Source of the DNA: CAZRHH01 sp964599885
GTDB lineage: Bacteria; Chloroflexota; Dehalococcoidia; DSTF01; JACRBR01
Direction: 5' to 3'
NCBI GenBank assembly: GCA_964599885.1
Contig: CAZRHH010000012.1
Coordinates: forward strand, 5,957-69,956
Length of the DNA: 64,000 bases
The notes under the pieces were generated by a model, which had not been told where the DNA came from, made no database searches, and saw only the letters and a program-made list of their open reading frames with translations. A program made the translations under genes and the position numbers. Of this stretch, positions 29,414 to 38,200 are shown in pieces. Numbering within the stretch: position 1 is the first letter of the stretch; each line of letters starts with the position of its first letter.

Positions 29414-31552
29414 TCAGCGGACTCTGCGCCGGCTTACGACGAACCATACCGATCCACCAGTAATGAGGGTCACCGCTGCGATCGTTCCGATGGTTCGTGA
29501 CCCGGCGTTACCCGTTTCATCGTCACGTCCCTCGCCGGTGCTCGGGCCGCCGATCGGCCGCACGCCTCCACTCACAGTTCGCTCGTAGAGATATGTGTGA
29601 TCCTCCAAGAATTGAAAGGTGCCGGACGCGGCGTGCAACGTCAGGCGATCACCATGAAGGAGCAAGGCCTGTGCGTGAATGCGTGGCGGAACGGTAAACT
29701 CGACCACCCACGTCGCGCCACCGTCGGACGTCCTATAGATCACAGACCGATTCGAGTCTGCCGCCAACCCGATCGCCCAGCCACGACGATCGTCGGCGAA
29801 GGTAAAGTCTCTGAGAGCGACCGGTACGCGAGCGATGTCTCGCCAGTTCCGACCACCGTCATCCGTCCGCATGAGAGCGATGCTACACGGACACGGCCCT
29901 GGCTCATCTTCGAAACGCATCGCGAATCCCCGGCGCGCTGTCACAAACGTGACATCGTCAGTGCGCATCGGAAGTGCGTGGGATTCTCCTGTCACGCCCC
30001 CATCGATTGTGGTGCGCAAGAAGTCAGTGCATACGGGACGGTGGATTGTGCGTTCGCAGCGGACAACGTCATACCCGAAGTCCCGGTCGATGAACCGACC
30101 GCCGTCCTGCACCTGCATCCACGTTAGCCCTGCGTCGTCCGTCCGCCATAGCCGGGCGTCGGCCGTCATCCACGCCCGCTGCGCATCGGTCGTTTGAAAC
30201 TCACCAAGGAGATACCAACGGCCGTTAAGTCCGCTCCACGTTTCGCCGTTGTCGACACTGCGATAAAGGGCCGGACATCCGCTGCACGGACTTCCGACGG
30301 TCGCCCAGATCACGGAGTTCCCAACAGGGAACACTCGTCCAAAGGCGGCGGGCGTATCGAGTCGCCGCCAATGGCGTCCCGCGTCGTCGCTGGCGTGAAG
30401 CGCCCCGTGTCCTGTCGCGTAGCCTCTCGCGGTGTCGTCGGGCGCGAACGCTACATACCAAAAGCTTGGGGTGATCGGGGTTTCGGCTGCCGTCACGATC
30501 CCGCTCGCCAGATCAGCAAAGGCGATACCGTCGTCCCGATCCCCGCCAACGGCACGCGTTGCGGTCACGTCCCAAGCGCCCACGTATCCATCGCCCAGTA
30601 CCAACGGCCTCCACGACACACCGCCGTCGTCGCTGCGATGCAGCGTGCGGATACATCTCTCCTGACCGCAGATCGACGTGTCCGTCCAGACAACGCCGTT
30701 CGTCGCGATTCGAAGCCGACGCGATACCGGTGGTGAAGCAGGTAGCTCGAACCAAGTCTCGCCACCGTCCTCGGTTCGGTGCACTCGCTCGCACGGGCTC
30801 AACGGTACACATGGGGTCGTGCCATACCCAACCATCTCATCGACGAACGCGATCGACTGAGGCGCGAACTCCGCCGGAGACTCCGCGGCGACGGTCCACG
30901 TCGCACCACCATCCTCGGTACGCAGTAAGGCACGGCGATCCCTCGAACACTCGCGAAACTCTTGCCCGGCGACGCACGGCGAAGCGACAACCCAACCGGC
31001 GTCGCCGACGAACGTGACCGTATGGAAAATGGAATAGCCAGCGAGCGGCTGGACGTTGATCCAGCTCCGCCCGCCGTCTGTCGTGTGCAGGACTCTGCCC
31101 TGGGGGTGCGCGCCAATCGGAATGTCGGTCGAGTGATCGACATCAATCCCGGCTACCCATGCCTCCGTGTCGCTGATCACCGCAATGGATTGAAGGGCAA
31201 TCGCGGGATCGACGAGTTGCGGCGACCACGTTTGTCCACCGTCGTCGGAGCGTGCGATCGACTGCGACTCCCCGACCGCCCACACGCGCTGTGCATCGAC
31301 GTATCCGAACGCTGCGAATCCGTGATGCTCCTCGCTCGGCACGCTTGCCCATGATGCGCCTCCGTCGGTTGTACGCAGCACGGCCCGGGAAGTCGAAGCA
31401 AGACCCAGATGTTCATCGAACATTTCGATCGGCCCCACGTCCTGCGCAGGCGCATCGTAGATCGGCGTCCAGGCACCGTCCTGCGCCGAAACCCCGTTAC
31501 CGATGAGCAGCGCCGAGCCAGCGATCAGCGTCACCAGAATGGCTATCCGCAT
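29414..31552 (-). CDS. Exported Asp-box (BNR/YCF48-like) beta-propeller protein, membrane anchored
   Basis: A 712-residue surface protein with a signal peptide (MRIAILVTLIAGSALLIGNG), about twelve Asp-box repeats (S/T-x-D-x-G-x-x-W, for example RTTDGGASW, RSDDGGQTW, HTTDGGRSW, RTEDGGATW, RTSDGGATW) spread evenly along the chain, and a C-terminal helix (IGTIAAVTLITGGSVWFVV) ending in RRRVR. The repeats form blades of one or two beta-propellers, as in sialidase-type and photosystem-assembly YCF48 proteins; no sialidase active site is visible, so binding rather than catalysis is likely. Base composition is less GC-rich than its neighbours, which hints at separate origin. It converges on tRNA-Asn. 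Confidence 0.85.
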   Translation of the reverse strand: MRIAILVTLIAGSALLIGNGVSAQDGAWTPIYDAPAQDVGPIEMFDEHLGLASTSRAVLRTTDGGASWASVPSEEHHGFAAFGYVDAQRVWAVGESQSIARSDDGGQTWSPQLVDPAIALQSIAVISDTEAWVAGIDVDHSTDIPIGAHPQGRVLHTTDGGRSWINVQPLAGYSIFHTVTFVGDAGWVVASPCVAGQEFRECSRDRRALLRTEDGGATWTVAAESPAEFAPQSIAFVDEMVGYGTTPCVPLSPCERVHRTEDGGETWFELPASPPVSRRLRIATNGVVWTDTSICGQERCIRTLHRSDDGGVSWRPLVLGDGYVGAWDVTATRAVGGDRDDGIAFADLASGIVTAAETPITPSFWYVAFAPDDTARGYATGHGALHASDDAGRHWRRLDTPAAFGRVFPVGNSVIWATVGSPCSGCPALYRSVDNGETWSGLNGRWYLLGEFQTTDAQRAWMTADARLWRTDDAGLTWMQVQDGGRFIDRDFGYDVVRCERTIHRPVCTDFLRTTIDGGVTGESHALPMRTDDVTFVTARRGFAMRFEDEPGPCPCSIALMRTDDGGRNWRDIARVPVALRDFTFADDRRGWAIGLAADSNRSVIYRTSDGGATWVVEFTVPPRIHAQALLLHGDRLTLHAASGTFQFLEDHTYLYERTVSGGVRPIGGPSTGEGRDDETGNAGSRTIGTIAAVTLITGGSVWFVVSRRRVR

Positions 31553-31599
31553 ACATGCGAAACGCCGCCGGTGCCGAAAAGGTTAACGGCCAGTCGGCA

Positions 31600-33177
31600 T
31601 CAATTCACGCGCCGGACGCCGGCGCCCCAGTAGCGCTCGCGGATCAGAAACTTCTGCAGCTTGCCGGTGACAGTGCGGGGCAGCGACTCGACGAACTCGA
31701 CCGACGTCGGGCACTTAAAGTGCGCGAGACGGGCCCGGCTGAATTCGATGATCTCGGCTTCGGTCGCCGCGGCGTCCTGGCGCAGCACGATCAGCGCTTT
31801 CGGCGTCTCGCCCCACTGTTCGCTCGGGACGCCGACGACGGCGCACTCCAGCACGGCCGGATGCTTGTAGAGCGCGTCCTCGATTTCAGGCGAGCTGATG
31901 TTCTCACCACCGGAGATGATCACGTCCTTCTTCCGGTCGACGATGTGGATGTTCGCGTACTCGTCCCACACGGCGAGATCGCCGGTATGAAAGTAGCCGC
32001 CGTGCATCGCGGCCGCCGTTTCCTCGGGCTGCAGCCAGTAGCCCTTCAGCACGACGTTCGACCGCACCCACACCTCGCCGATCGACGTGCTATCCATCGG
32101 CACCGGGTTGCCGTCGTCATCGAGCACCTGGATGTCCGTGCCGATCGCCTCGACGCCGGCGTGCGCGCGGCGAGCGTAGTCGCGCTTTGCCGTATGCATG
32201 TCGGGCGTCGAGACGGTGATGATCGGCGACGTCTCCGTCAGCCCGTAGATCTGGATGAACTCCCAGCCAAGTTCTTCTTCGAGCTGCTCGATGAACGCGG
32301 CCGGCGGCGGCGCGCCCGCGACCGTGAAGCGCGGCCGCGTCGTGATGTTGTGCTGCGCCTTGTCGGGATAGTTGAGCAGCGAGCTCAGCACGGCGGGCGC
32401 CATGCAGGCGAACGTCACTCCGAGCTCCGCGATCAGCCGGTACGCCTCGCTGGGCACGACGGCGCGCAGCACGACGTGCGTGCCGCCCATCGCCGTGATC
32501 GCGAACGGCCCACCCCAGCCGCTGGCGTGAAACATCGGCAGCGTCCACAGCTCGACATCGTCGTGCGTCACGCGCAGATGCGCGATGAAGTTGTACGCGT
32601 TGATGTAGCAATTGCGGTGCGTCAGCATCACGCCCTTCGGCCGCGCCGTCGTCCCGGACGTGTAGTTGATGGAGAATACGTCGTTCTCGTCCGCTTCGAT
32701 CGCGGGCGTCGGCGTCACCGGCTCGCTCTGGATCAGCGCTTCCCAGTCGAGCCAGCCCGACGCCGCGTCGCCCGCGGCCTGCGCGACGATCCAGTGCCGC
32801 ACCGTCGTTAGTTGCGAGCGGATCTCGTCGATCATCGGCACATATTCGTAGTCGACAAGTACGACGCTGACGCCGGCGTGGTTGATGATGTACTCGTGGT
32901 CGGCCGCCGCGAGACGGTAGTTCAGCGGCACGATGATCGCGCCGATCTGTGCGACGGCGTAGTAGCTCTCAAGAAAGAAGTGCGAGTTCGGGCTGAGAAT
33001 GCACACCCGCTCGCCCGGCTGCACGCCGAGACGCAGCAGCGCGTGCGCGAGCCGGTTCACCCGCTGCTGAAACTCGCCATATGTGAACCGGCGATCGCCG
33101 TCGATGATCGCCGTCTTGCCCGGGTACAGCTTCGCCGCGCGCCGGAGAAAGTCGCCGACGAGCAGTGGCACTTCCAT
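31600..33177 (-). CDS. Acyl-CoA synthetase (AMP-forming, long/medium-chain fatty acid type)
   Basis: A 525-residue ANL-superfamily ligase that activates a carboxylic acid as acyl-AMP and then acyl-CoA. The ATP loop reads INYTSGTTARPKGVMLTH near residue 180; the A5 core QIYGLTETSP, the A7-A8 hinge GGYFHTGDLAVWDEYANIHIVDRKKDVI and the catalytic C-terminal Lys in PRTVTGKLQKF are all present. The start is ATG 33177 with AAGGA upstream. It is close in layout to fatty-acyl-CoA synthetases of the FadD/AlkK group. With the acyl-CoA dehydrogenase at 34329 and the hydrolase between, it suggests an acid-degradation cluster, all on the minus strand. Confidence 0.92.
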   Translation of the reverse strand: MEVPLLVGDFLRRAAKLYPGKTAIIDGDRRFTYGEFQQRVNRLAHALLRLGVQPGERVCILSPNSHFFLESYYAVAQIGAIIVPLNYRLAAADHEYIINHAGVSVVLVDYEYVPMIDEIRSQLTTVRHWIVAQAAGDAASGWLDWEALIQSEPVTPTPAIEADENDVFSINYTSGTTARPKGVMLTHRNCYINAYNFIAHLRVTHDDVELWTLPMFHASGWGGPFAITAMGGTHVVLRAVVPSEAYRLIAELGVTFACMAPAVLSSLLNYPDKAQHNITTRPRFTVAGAPPPAAFIEQLEEELGWEFIQIYGLTETSPIITVSTPDMHTAKRDYARRAHAGVEAIGTDIQVLDDDGNPVPMDSTSIGEVWVRSNVVLKGYWLQPEETAAAMHGGYFHTGDLAVWDEYANIHIVDRKKDVIISGGENISSPEIEDALYKHPAVLECAVVGVPSEQWGETPKALIVLRQDAAATEAEIIEFSRARLAHFKCPTSVEFVESLPRTVTGKLQKFLIRERYWGAGVRRVN

Positions 33178-33254
33178 CGTCAGTCCTTGCTCCCACCGAA
33201 CCTCGATACAACAGCGCGCCAGCATTGCATGGGGCTCATTCGATGCGCAAATAG

Positions 33255-34163
33255 CTACACGAGATACCGCTGCAGGAAGTCACGTTGAGCGGTGGCCGCC
33301 ACGGTGAACTCGTCACTCGGCCAATGCAGCAGACCGAAATGCCCTCCCGCGATCTCGACGAGCTGCTTCTCCCCGGGTACTGCGTCGAACACCTGTCGCG
33401 CGATAGCCGGCACAGCGCGCGCCATCTCGTCCTCTGGCGCTATGATGGCGAGCAGAGGCGTGTTGAGGTGCGGCGCCGCCAGGCCGGGATGGCCGGCGCC
33501 GTCCGTCCCGGAAACGACCAGTGTGGCGCGGTTCTCCCAGCCCGTACCATGACGCCCGCCGTACTCGATAAACCAGCGAAAGGCGGAAACGGGGGTCAAC
33601 AAGGACGGCGTGCCCGTTTGATCGGAAGAGACGACGGGGAACGGGCCACGCACCGCCCCGGCGGGTGGATCGAACCCGCCGCGCAGAAGCCGTTCGCGCA
33701 TGGCGGCGAAGCGTGCGGCGTTCGGATCGGGAGGGGCCGGCTCGGCGCCGCACGCCGGCACTTGCGCGATGATCGCTCGTACCCGCGCGTCCGTTGCACC
33801 GGCGATGATCACTTCCGCGGCGCTCAAGCTGTCGCCCCACAGGGCGATGCGCTCTCGGTCGATGCCGGCCAACGTCACGACATAGTCGAGTGCGTCTATG
33901 TAGCCGCGCGCCTGCAGCCAGACATCGATCTGTTGGCGGGGGTCGCCGTCGCTGATGCCAAAGTTGCGATGGTCGTAGAGGAGTACCGCGAACCCCCCCT
34001 CGCAGAGCGCTTCCGCATAGCGATCGGCGGTCATCCGGATCGTAGCGGAGAAGCCGTGTGCCATGACGACGGCCGGGGCGATAGCAACGTCCGGCGGGCG
34101 ATACAGCCACCCACGAAGCATCGCGCCCTGGGACTCGAACTCCACGACCTCGTGCATCGTCAT
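33255..34163 (-). CDS. Alpha/beta hydrolase (dienelactone-hydrolase/YcjY-like)
   Basis: A 302-residue alpha/beta hydrolase. The oxyanion region reads AVVMAHGFSATI near residue 40, a DHRNFGISDG motif follows, and the nucleophile elbow is GDSLSA (about residue 120) instead of the plain G-x-S-x-G. The His near the C terminus lies in EIAGGHFGLLHW. This pattern resembles polyketide-transferase/YcjY-type hydrolases. The substrate is unknown; its neighbours suggest esters or CoA thioesters. ATG 34163 is preceded by AGGAGC. It lies 77 bases upstream of the acyl-CoA synthetase gene. Confidence 0.85.
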   Translation of the reverse strand: MTMHEVVEFESQGAMLRGWLYRPPDVAIAPAVVMAHGFSATIRMTADRYAEALCEGGFAVLLYDHRNFGISDGDPRQQIDVWLQARGYIDALDYVVTLAGIDRERIALWGDSLSAAEVIIAGATDARVRAIIAQVPACGAEPAPPDPNAARFAAMRERLLRGGFDPPAGAVRGPFPVVSSDQTGTPSLLTPVSAFRWFIEYGGRHGTGWENRATLVVSGTDGAGHPGLAAPHLNTPLLAIIAPEDEMARAVPAIARQVFDAVPGEKQLVEIAGGHFGLLHWPSDEFTVAATAQRDFLQRYLV

Positions 34164-34328
34164 GCTGCGCTCCTGTGTCGCGATGTACCGAAGCATAGAG
34201 CGAACACATGCTGACGGGAGCCGGCGATGTATAACGTTCCCGTAGGCGGTAGCGCGGCCATTCAGAGTCCGCGCGATGGTCGATCCACCACGACCGCCGA
34301 AACCACACCCTTCACTCCACCCGCCCTC

Positions 34329-35579
34329 CTAATTCCCGAAGTCCCAACTGTCGCCGCGGTGGTACCGATTGAGAATGTTCTTCGCTATGAGGATCTTGTG
34401 CACCTCATCCGGGCCGTCGGCGATGCGCAGTGTGCGCGCGCCCTGGTACATCCCCGCGAGCGGCAGATCGCCCGAGACGCCCGCCGCGCCCCACACCTGG
34501 ATCGCGCGGTCCACAACGCGATGATACGCCGCCGGCACGAAGATCTTGATCGCCGAGATGTCGGTGCGCGGATCGGCGCCGCTCTCCATCTTTTCGGCGC
34601 AGTGAATCGTCATTAGCCGCGCCGACTGGATGTCGATATACGAGTCGGCGATGAAGCCCTGCATAAACTGCTTGCTCTCGAGCACGCCGCCGTGTACTTC
34701 GCGCGTCATCGTGCGCTGCACCATCAGGTCGAACGCGCGCCACATCTGGCCGATCGAATTCATGCAGTGGAAGACGCGCCCAGCGCCGAGACGATCCTGC
34801 GCCGCCTGGTGCCCCGTGCCGGTCTGCCCGAGCTGGTTCGTTACAGGCACGCGCACGTTGTCGTAGATGATCTCGCAGTGGTCGCTGTCGCGCTCACCCC
34901 ACACCGGCACGCCGCGCACGACATTCACACCGGGCGTCTCTTTCGGCACGATGATCTGCGTCATCTTGCCGTTGCGCTCCGCCGGCCCCTCCGGGTCGTC
35001 CGTCCGGCACATGACGATAAAGAAGTTGGCGCGCTTACCGTTCGACGTGAACCACTTGTGACCGTTGATCACCCACTCGTCGCCGTCACGCGTCGCCGTC
35101 GTGCGAATCGAGCGCGGATCGGAGCCGGCCGCGTCGGGTTCCGTCATCGAGAAGCCGGATTCCATCTTCCCTTCGATCAGCGGCAGCAGCCACTTCTTCT
35201 TCTGCTCCTCCGTGCCGTACTTCACGAGGATCGTCTGGTTGCCGGAGTTCGGCGCCACGACGCCGAAGAGCGATGCGGCGCCCGCCGCGTACGCCAACAC
35301 CTCGTTCATGTACGCGTGCTCTAGGAAGTCGAGGCCCGAGCCGCCGTACTCCGTCGGCAGGTGCGGCGCCCAGAGCCCGGCCTCATGAACCTTCGCCTTG
35401 ATGCCCTCGCGCAGGTGGCGCGCCTGCTGCACATCGGCTTCGCTGGCGTGGCCGTTGCGCCACTTCCAGAGGTCGTTCTCGACGGGAAGAATGTCTTCGT
35501 TGACGATCTGCGCCGTCTTCTGGCGGATGTCGTTGATGCGATCCGAGATCGTCGGAATCGGCTGTACGTTCATTTGCAT
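34329..35579 (-). CDS. Acyl-CoA dehydrogenase
   Basis: A 416-residue flavoprotein that oxidises acyl-CoA to enoyl-CoA and passes electrons to ETF. The FAD/substrate motif GFSMTEPDAAGSDP is near residue 145, followed by WVINGHKWFTSNG; the helical C-terminal part has QAAQDRLGAGRVFHCMNSIG. At the place of the usual catalytic Glu (Y-E-G-T) the sequence reads ADGPDEVHK, the pattern of the ACAD10/11-like branch, where an Asp may take the role; this assignment is by alignment from memory. ATG 35579 has GAGGAGC upstream. Probably works with the acyl-CoA synthetase downstream on the same strand. Confidence 0.92.
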   Translation of the reverse strand: MQMNVQPIPTISDRINDIRQKTAQIVNEDILPVENDLWKWRNGHASEADVQQARHLREGIKAKVHEAGLWAPHLPTEYGGSGLDFLEHAYMNEVLAYAAGAASLFGVVAPNSGNQTILVKYGTEEQKKKWLLPLIEGKMESGFSMTEPDAAGSDPRSIRTTATRDGDEWVINGHKWFTSNGKRANFFIVMCRTDDPEGPAERNGKMTQIIVPKETPGVNVVRGVPVWGERDSDHCEIIYDNVRVPVTNQLGQTGTGHQAAQDRLGAGRVFHCMNSIGQMWRAFDLMVQRTMTREVHGGVLESKQFMQGFIADSYIDIQSARLMTIHCAEKMESGADPRTDISAIKIFVPAAYHRVVDRAIQVWGAAGVSGDLPLAGMYQGARTLRIADGPDEVHKILIAKNILNRYHRGDSWDFGN

Positions 35580-35683
35580 GACGCGCTCCTCGGGTGACGG
35601 ATGATTCGGGTGTTTGAATCTTAGGGCATCGAGGGCGTTGGATCATCTTCGTTGGCCCGGCGCCTGGTCGTTCTAGTGGGGGC

Positions 35684-35743
35684 TGGTGATTAGTGATTGG
35701 TGATTCGGAGCGGCGTCAACCAGTAACCAATCCCCAATCACCA
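35684..35743. repeat. Inverted TGGTGATT-type repeat in intergenic region
   Basis: Left arm 35684-35705 is made of the word GTGATT/TGGTGATT three times; right arm 35720-35743 is its approximate inverse (CCAATCCCCAATCACCA part). The pair lies between divergent genes (acyl-CoA dehydrogenase and fucosidase). Confidence 0.5.
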
Positions 35744-35789
35744 CGTTTCGATCCCACGCGAAGGCCCGGCCCACGATACCCTTCCCCAC

Positions 35790-37061
35790 ATGACAGACAA
35801 CTGGTTCGACGCGGCGCGGTTCGGGATGTTCATGCACTGGGGCCACTCGAGCCAGCAGGGCATCGAGCTATCGTGGCCGCTCGTCGGCGGCAATCCCGCC
35901 CTGCCGCGCTGCACCGACGTGCCCGTCGCCGACTACCACGCCAGCGCCGCGACGTTCGACCCGAAAGCGTGGGACGCGGGGGAGCTGGCGCGCGCAGCGA
36001 AGCGGCTCGGCATGCAGTACGCCATCATCACGACGAAGCATCACGACGGCTACACGATGTACCACACGCAGCAGTCGTTGTATTCGGTCGAACACTCGCC
36101 GTACGGCGGCGACATCACGCGCGACTTCCTCGACGCGATGCGCGCCGAAGGGCTGCGCGCCGGCGTCTACTTCTCGCTCATCGACTGGTATCACCCCGAC
36201 TACCCGACGTTCACCGACGCCGACAAGCCGTACACGATGGGCAAGTGGCGCCGCCCCGCGCCCGAAGCGTGGGAGCGTTACCGCGCGTTCATGTTCGCCC
36301 AGATCCGTGAACTGCTTACCAACTACGGCAAGATCGACGTCATCTGGTTCGATGGCGGCTGGGAGCGCTCGAAGACCGAGTGGGCGTCCGCGGAACTCGA
36401 AGCGATGATCCGCGAACTGCAGCCGGGCATCCTGATCAACGATCGCTTGACCGGCGTCGGCGACTTCGAGACCCCCGAGCAGTTCGTGCCCGCGGAGGCG
36501 CCCGGCAGGCGCTGGGAGACGTGCCTGACGATCAACGAGAGCTGGGGCTACAACACCGTCGACGACGACTTCAAGTCCGCGCGCCAACTGATCCACACGT
36601 TGTGTGAGGTAGCCGGCCGCGGCGGCAACCTGCTGTTGAACGTCGGACCGATGGGCGACGGCGCACTGCCGCCCGAGATCGCCGAGCGTCTCGCTGTAAT
36701 CGAGACGTGGATGTCGCGCAACGCCGAAAGCATCATCGGCACGACGCCGGGGCTCGAACCGTGGCAGGTCTACGGTGCTTCGACGCGACGCGGCGACACC
36801 GTCTACGTCCACCTGCTGTTGCGCCCATACGACACTGTCACCGTGCGCGGCATCCGCACGAAGCGCGTGCGTTCGGTGCGCGCGCTCTCCACCGGCGCCG
36901 AACTCGCCTTCACGACGCGCTGCTCGGTCATCGACACGCTGTTCAACCCGAACCCGACGGGAGAACTGACGATCGCCGTGCCCGCGGACGCAGTCGACCC
37001 GTACGCCACGGTACTGGCGATCGAACTCGCGCCTGAGGCGGCCGCCGAAATCGAGGGATAG
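35790..37061 (+). CDS. Alpha-L-fucosidase, GH29
   Basis: A 423-residue glycoside hydrolase family 29 enzyme that removes alpha-linked L-fucose by a retaining mechanism. The N-terminal barrel opens WFDAARFGMFMHWGHSS, has AIITTKHHDGYTMY near residue 90, FSLIDWYHPDY, and the nucleophile Asp in VIWFDGGWERS at about residue 187. LLLNVGPMGDGALPPE and a C-terminal beta domain follow. There is no signal peptide, so it is probably cytoplasmic and acts on imported oligosaccharides. It precedes rmlA by 43 bases on the same strand; whether they share a role is uncertain. Confidence 0.93.
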   Translation: MTDNWFDAARFGMFMHWGHSSQQGIELSWPLVGGNPALPRCTDVPVADYHASAATFDPKAWDAGELARAAKRLGMQYAIITTKHHDGYTMYHTQQSLYSVEHSPYGGDITRDFLDAMRAEGLRAGVYFSLIDWYHPDYPTFTDADKPYTMGKWRRPAPEAWERYRAFMFAQIRELLTNYGKIDVIWFDGGWERSKTEWASAELEAMIRELQPGILINDRLTGVGDFETPEQFVPAEAPGRRWETCLTINESWGYNTVDDDFKSARQLIHTLCEVAGRGGNLLLNVGPMGDGALPPEIAERLAVIETWMSRNAESIIGTTPGLEPWQVYGASTRRGDTVYVHLLLRPYDTVTVRGIRTKRVRSVRALSTGAELAFTTRCSVIDTLFNPNPTGELTIAVPADAVDPYATVLAIELAPEAAAEIEG

Positions 37062-37091
37062 CCCGATCGCAGTGCCCTTCGGCCACGCTGA

Positions 37092-37097
37092 TATACT
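37092..37097 (+). promoter_or_regulatory. -10 element of rmlA, leaderless type
   Basis: TATACT ends 7 bases before ATG 37105, so transcription should start at the A of the start codon. The intervening GCGCCCC has no ribosome site. Confidence 0.55.
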
Positions 37098-37104
37098 GCG
37101 CCCC

Positions 37105-38187
37105 ATGAGCGATCCACTCAAAGGCCTCGTCATCAGCGGCGGCAAGGCGCTGCGTCTGCGGCCGCTCACGTACACAGGCGCGAAGCAACTCGTGCCGATC
37201 GCGAACAAGCCCATTCTCTTCTACGCTATCGAGAATCTCGTCGATGCCGGCATCACCGACATCACCATCGTCGTCTCCGTCGAGACGGGCGAGCAGGTGC
37301 GGCGCGAAACCGGCGACGGCTCCCGCTTCGGCGCCCGCATCGCCTACGTCGAGCAGCTCCATCCCGGCGGCATCGCGCAGGCGATCGGCCTGGCGCAGGA
37401 GGCGATGGGCGGTGCGCGCTTCGTAACGTTTCTCGGCGACAACTTCATCGACCGCGGCATCACGCAGTACGTGCAGGCGTTCGCGGCATCCGACGCCGAG
37501 GCCGGCATTCTGCTCAAGCACGTCGACGATCCGCGCTCGCTCGGCGTCGCCGCGTTCGAGGGCGAACGCCTCGTGCGCGTCGTCGAGAAGCCGGCCGACC
37601 CGCCGAGCGATCTCGCCGTCATCGGCATCTACATGTTCACGCCGCGCGTCTTCGAAGCGATCGCAGCGATCAAGCCGTCGGCGCGCGGCGAACTGGAGAT
37701 CACCGACACGATCCAGTGGCTGCTCGACAACGGCTGCACCGTCCGCGCCGACGTGGCAGAAGGCGAGTGGATCGATACCGGCAAGCACGACGACCTGCTC
37801 GCCGCGAACCGGATCATCCTCGAGCGGTTGCCGCACGACATCTCCAGCGGCAGCGTCGACGACGCGTCAAAGCTGCACGGGCGGGTCGTGCTGCAGCCAG
37901 GGTGCGAGATCATCAACAGCATCATCAGCGGGCCGGCGATCATCGGCGAGCGCACGCGCATCGAAAACGCCTACGTCGGTCCGTTCACGTCGATCGGGCA
38001 CGACTGCCGCATCAACGATAGCGAGATCGCCGGCAGCGTCGTCATGGAGCAGACGGTCATCGAGCGTCTCGGCCATCGCATCGAACACAGCCTGATCGGC
38101 CGCAACGTGGACTTGCGCGGCGACGACAGCCGGCCGCAGGGCTATCGCCTCGTGCTCGGCGACTACAGCAAGCTGCGCGTGCCCTAG
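37105..38187 (+). CDS. rmlA: Glucose-1-phosphate thymidylyltransferase, long form (RmlA/RfbA)
   Basis: A 360-residue nucleotidyltransferase that makes dTDP-glucose. The N-terminal GT-A fold has VISGGKALRLRPLTYTGAKQ, in which the usual G-x-G-T-R is G-K-A-L-R, then VPIANKPILFYAIENL, FLGDNF and ITDTIQWLLDNG. The last 110 residues form a left-handed beta-helix (hexapeptide pattern IINSIISGPAIIGERTRIEN), as in the long RmlA-like proteins of archaea, actinobacteria and Chloroflexota. ATG 37105 is chosen because the -10 box leaves no room upstream. It lies 13 bases before rmlB, giving the first two steps of dTDP-sugar synthesis. Confidence 0.92.
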   Translation: MSDPLKGLVISGGKALRLRPLTYTGAKQLVPIANKPILFYAIENLVDAGITDITIVVSVETGEQVRRETGDGSRFGARIAYVEQLHPGGIAQAIGLAQEAMGGARFVTFLGDNFIDRGITQYVQAFAASDAEAGILLKHVDDPRSLGVAAFEGERLVRVVEKPADPPSDLAVIGIYMFTPRVFEAIAAIKPSARGELEITDTIQWLLDNGCTVRADVAEGEWIDTGKHDDLLAANRIILERLPHDISSGSVDDASKLHGRVVLQPGCEIINSIISGPAIIGERTRIENAYVGPFTSIGHDCRINDSEIAGSVVMEQTVIERLGHRIEHSLIGRNVDLRGDDSRPQGYRLVLGDYSKLRVP

Positions 38188-38200
38188 TGAGACAACCATA

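Noticed and set aside
34227..34616. 129-codon plus frame between the hydrolase and acyl-CoA dehydrogenase genes
   Set aside because: Mostly antisense to the acyl-CoA dehydrogenase C terminus; the part in the gap (34227-34328) has no ribosome site or recognisable pattern.
35684..35743. Possible CRISPR-like repeat
   Set aside because: Words of 7-8 bases without unique spacers and in inverted arrangement; no cas gene in the window.
36943..37836. 297-codon minus frame across rmlA
   Set aside because: Antisense shadow; the plus strand has the nucleotidyltransferase motifs.
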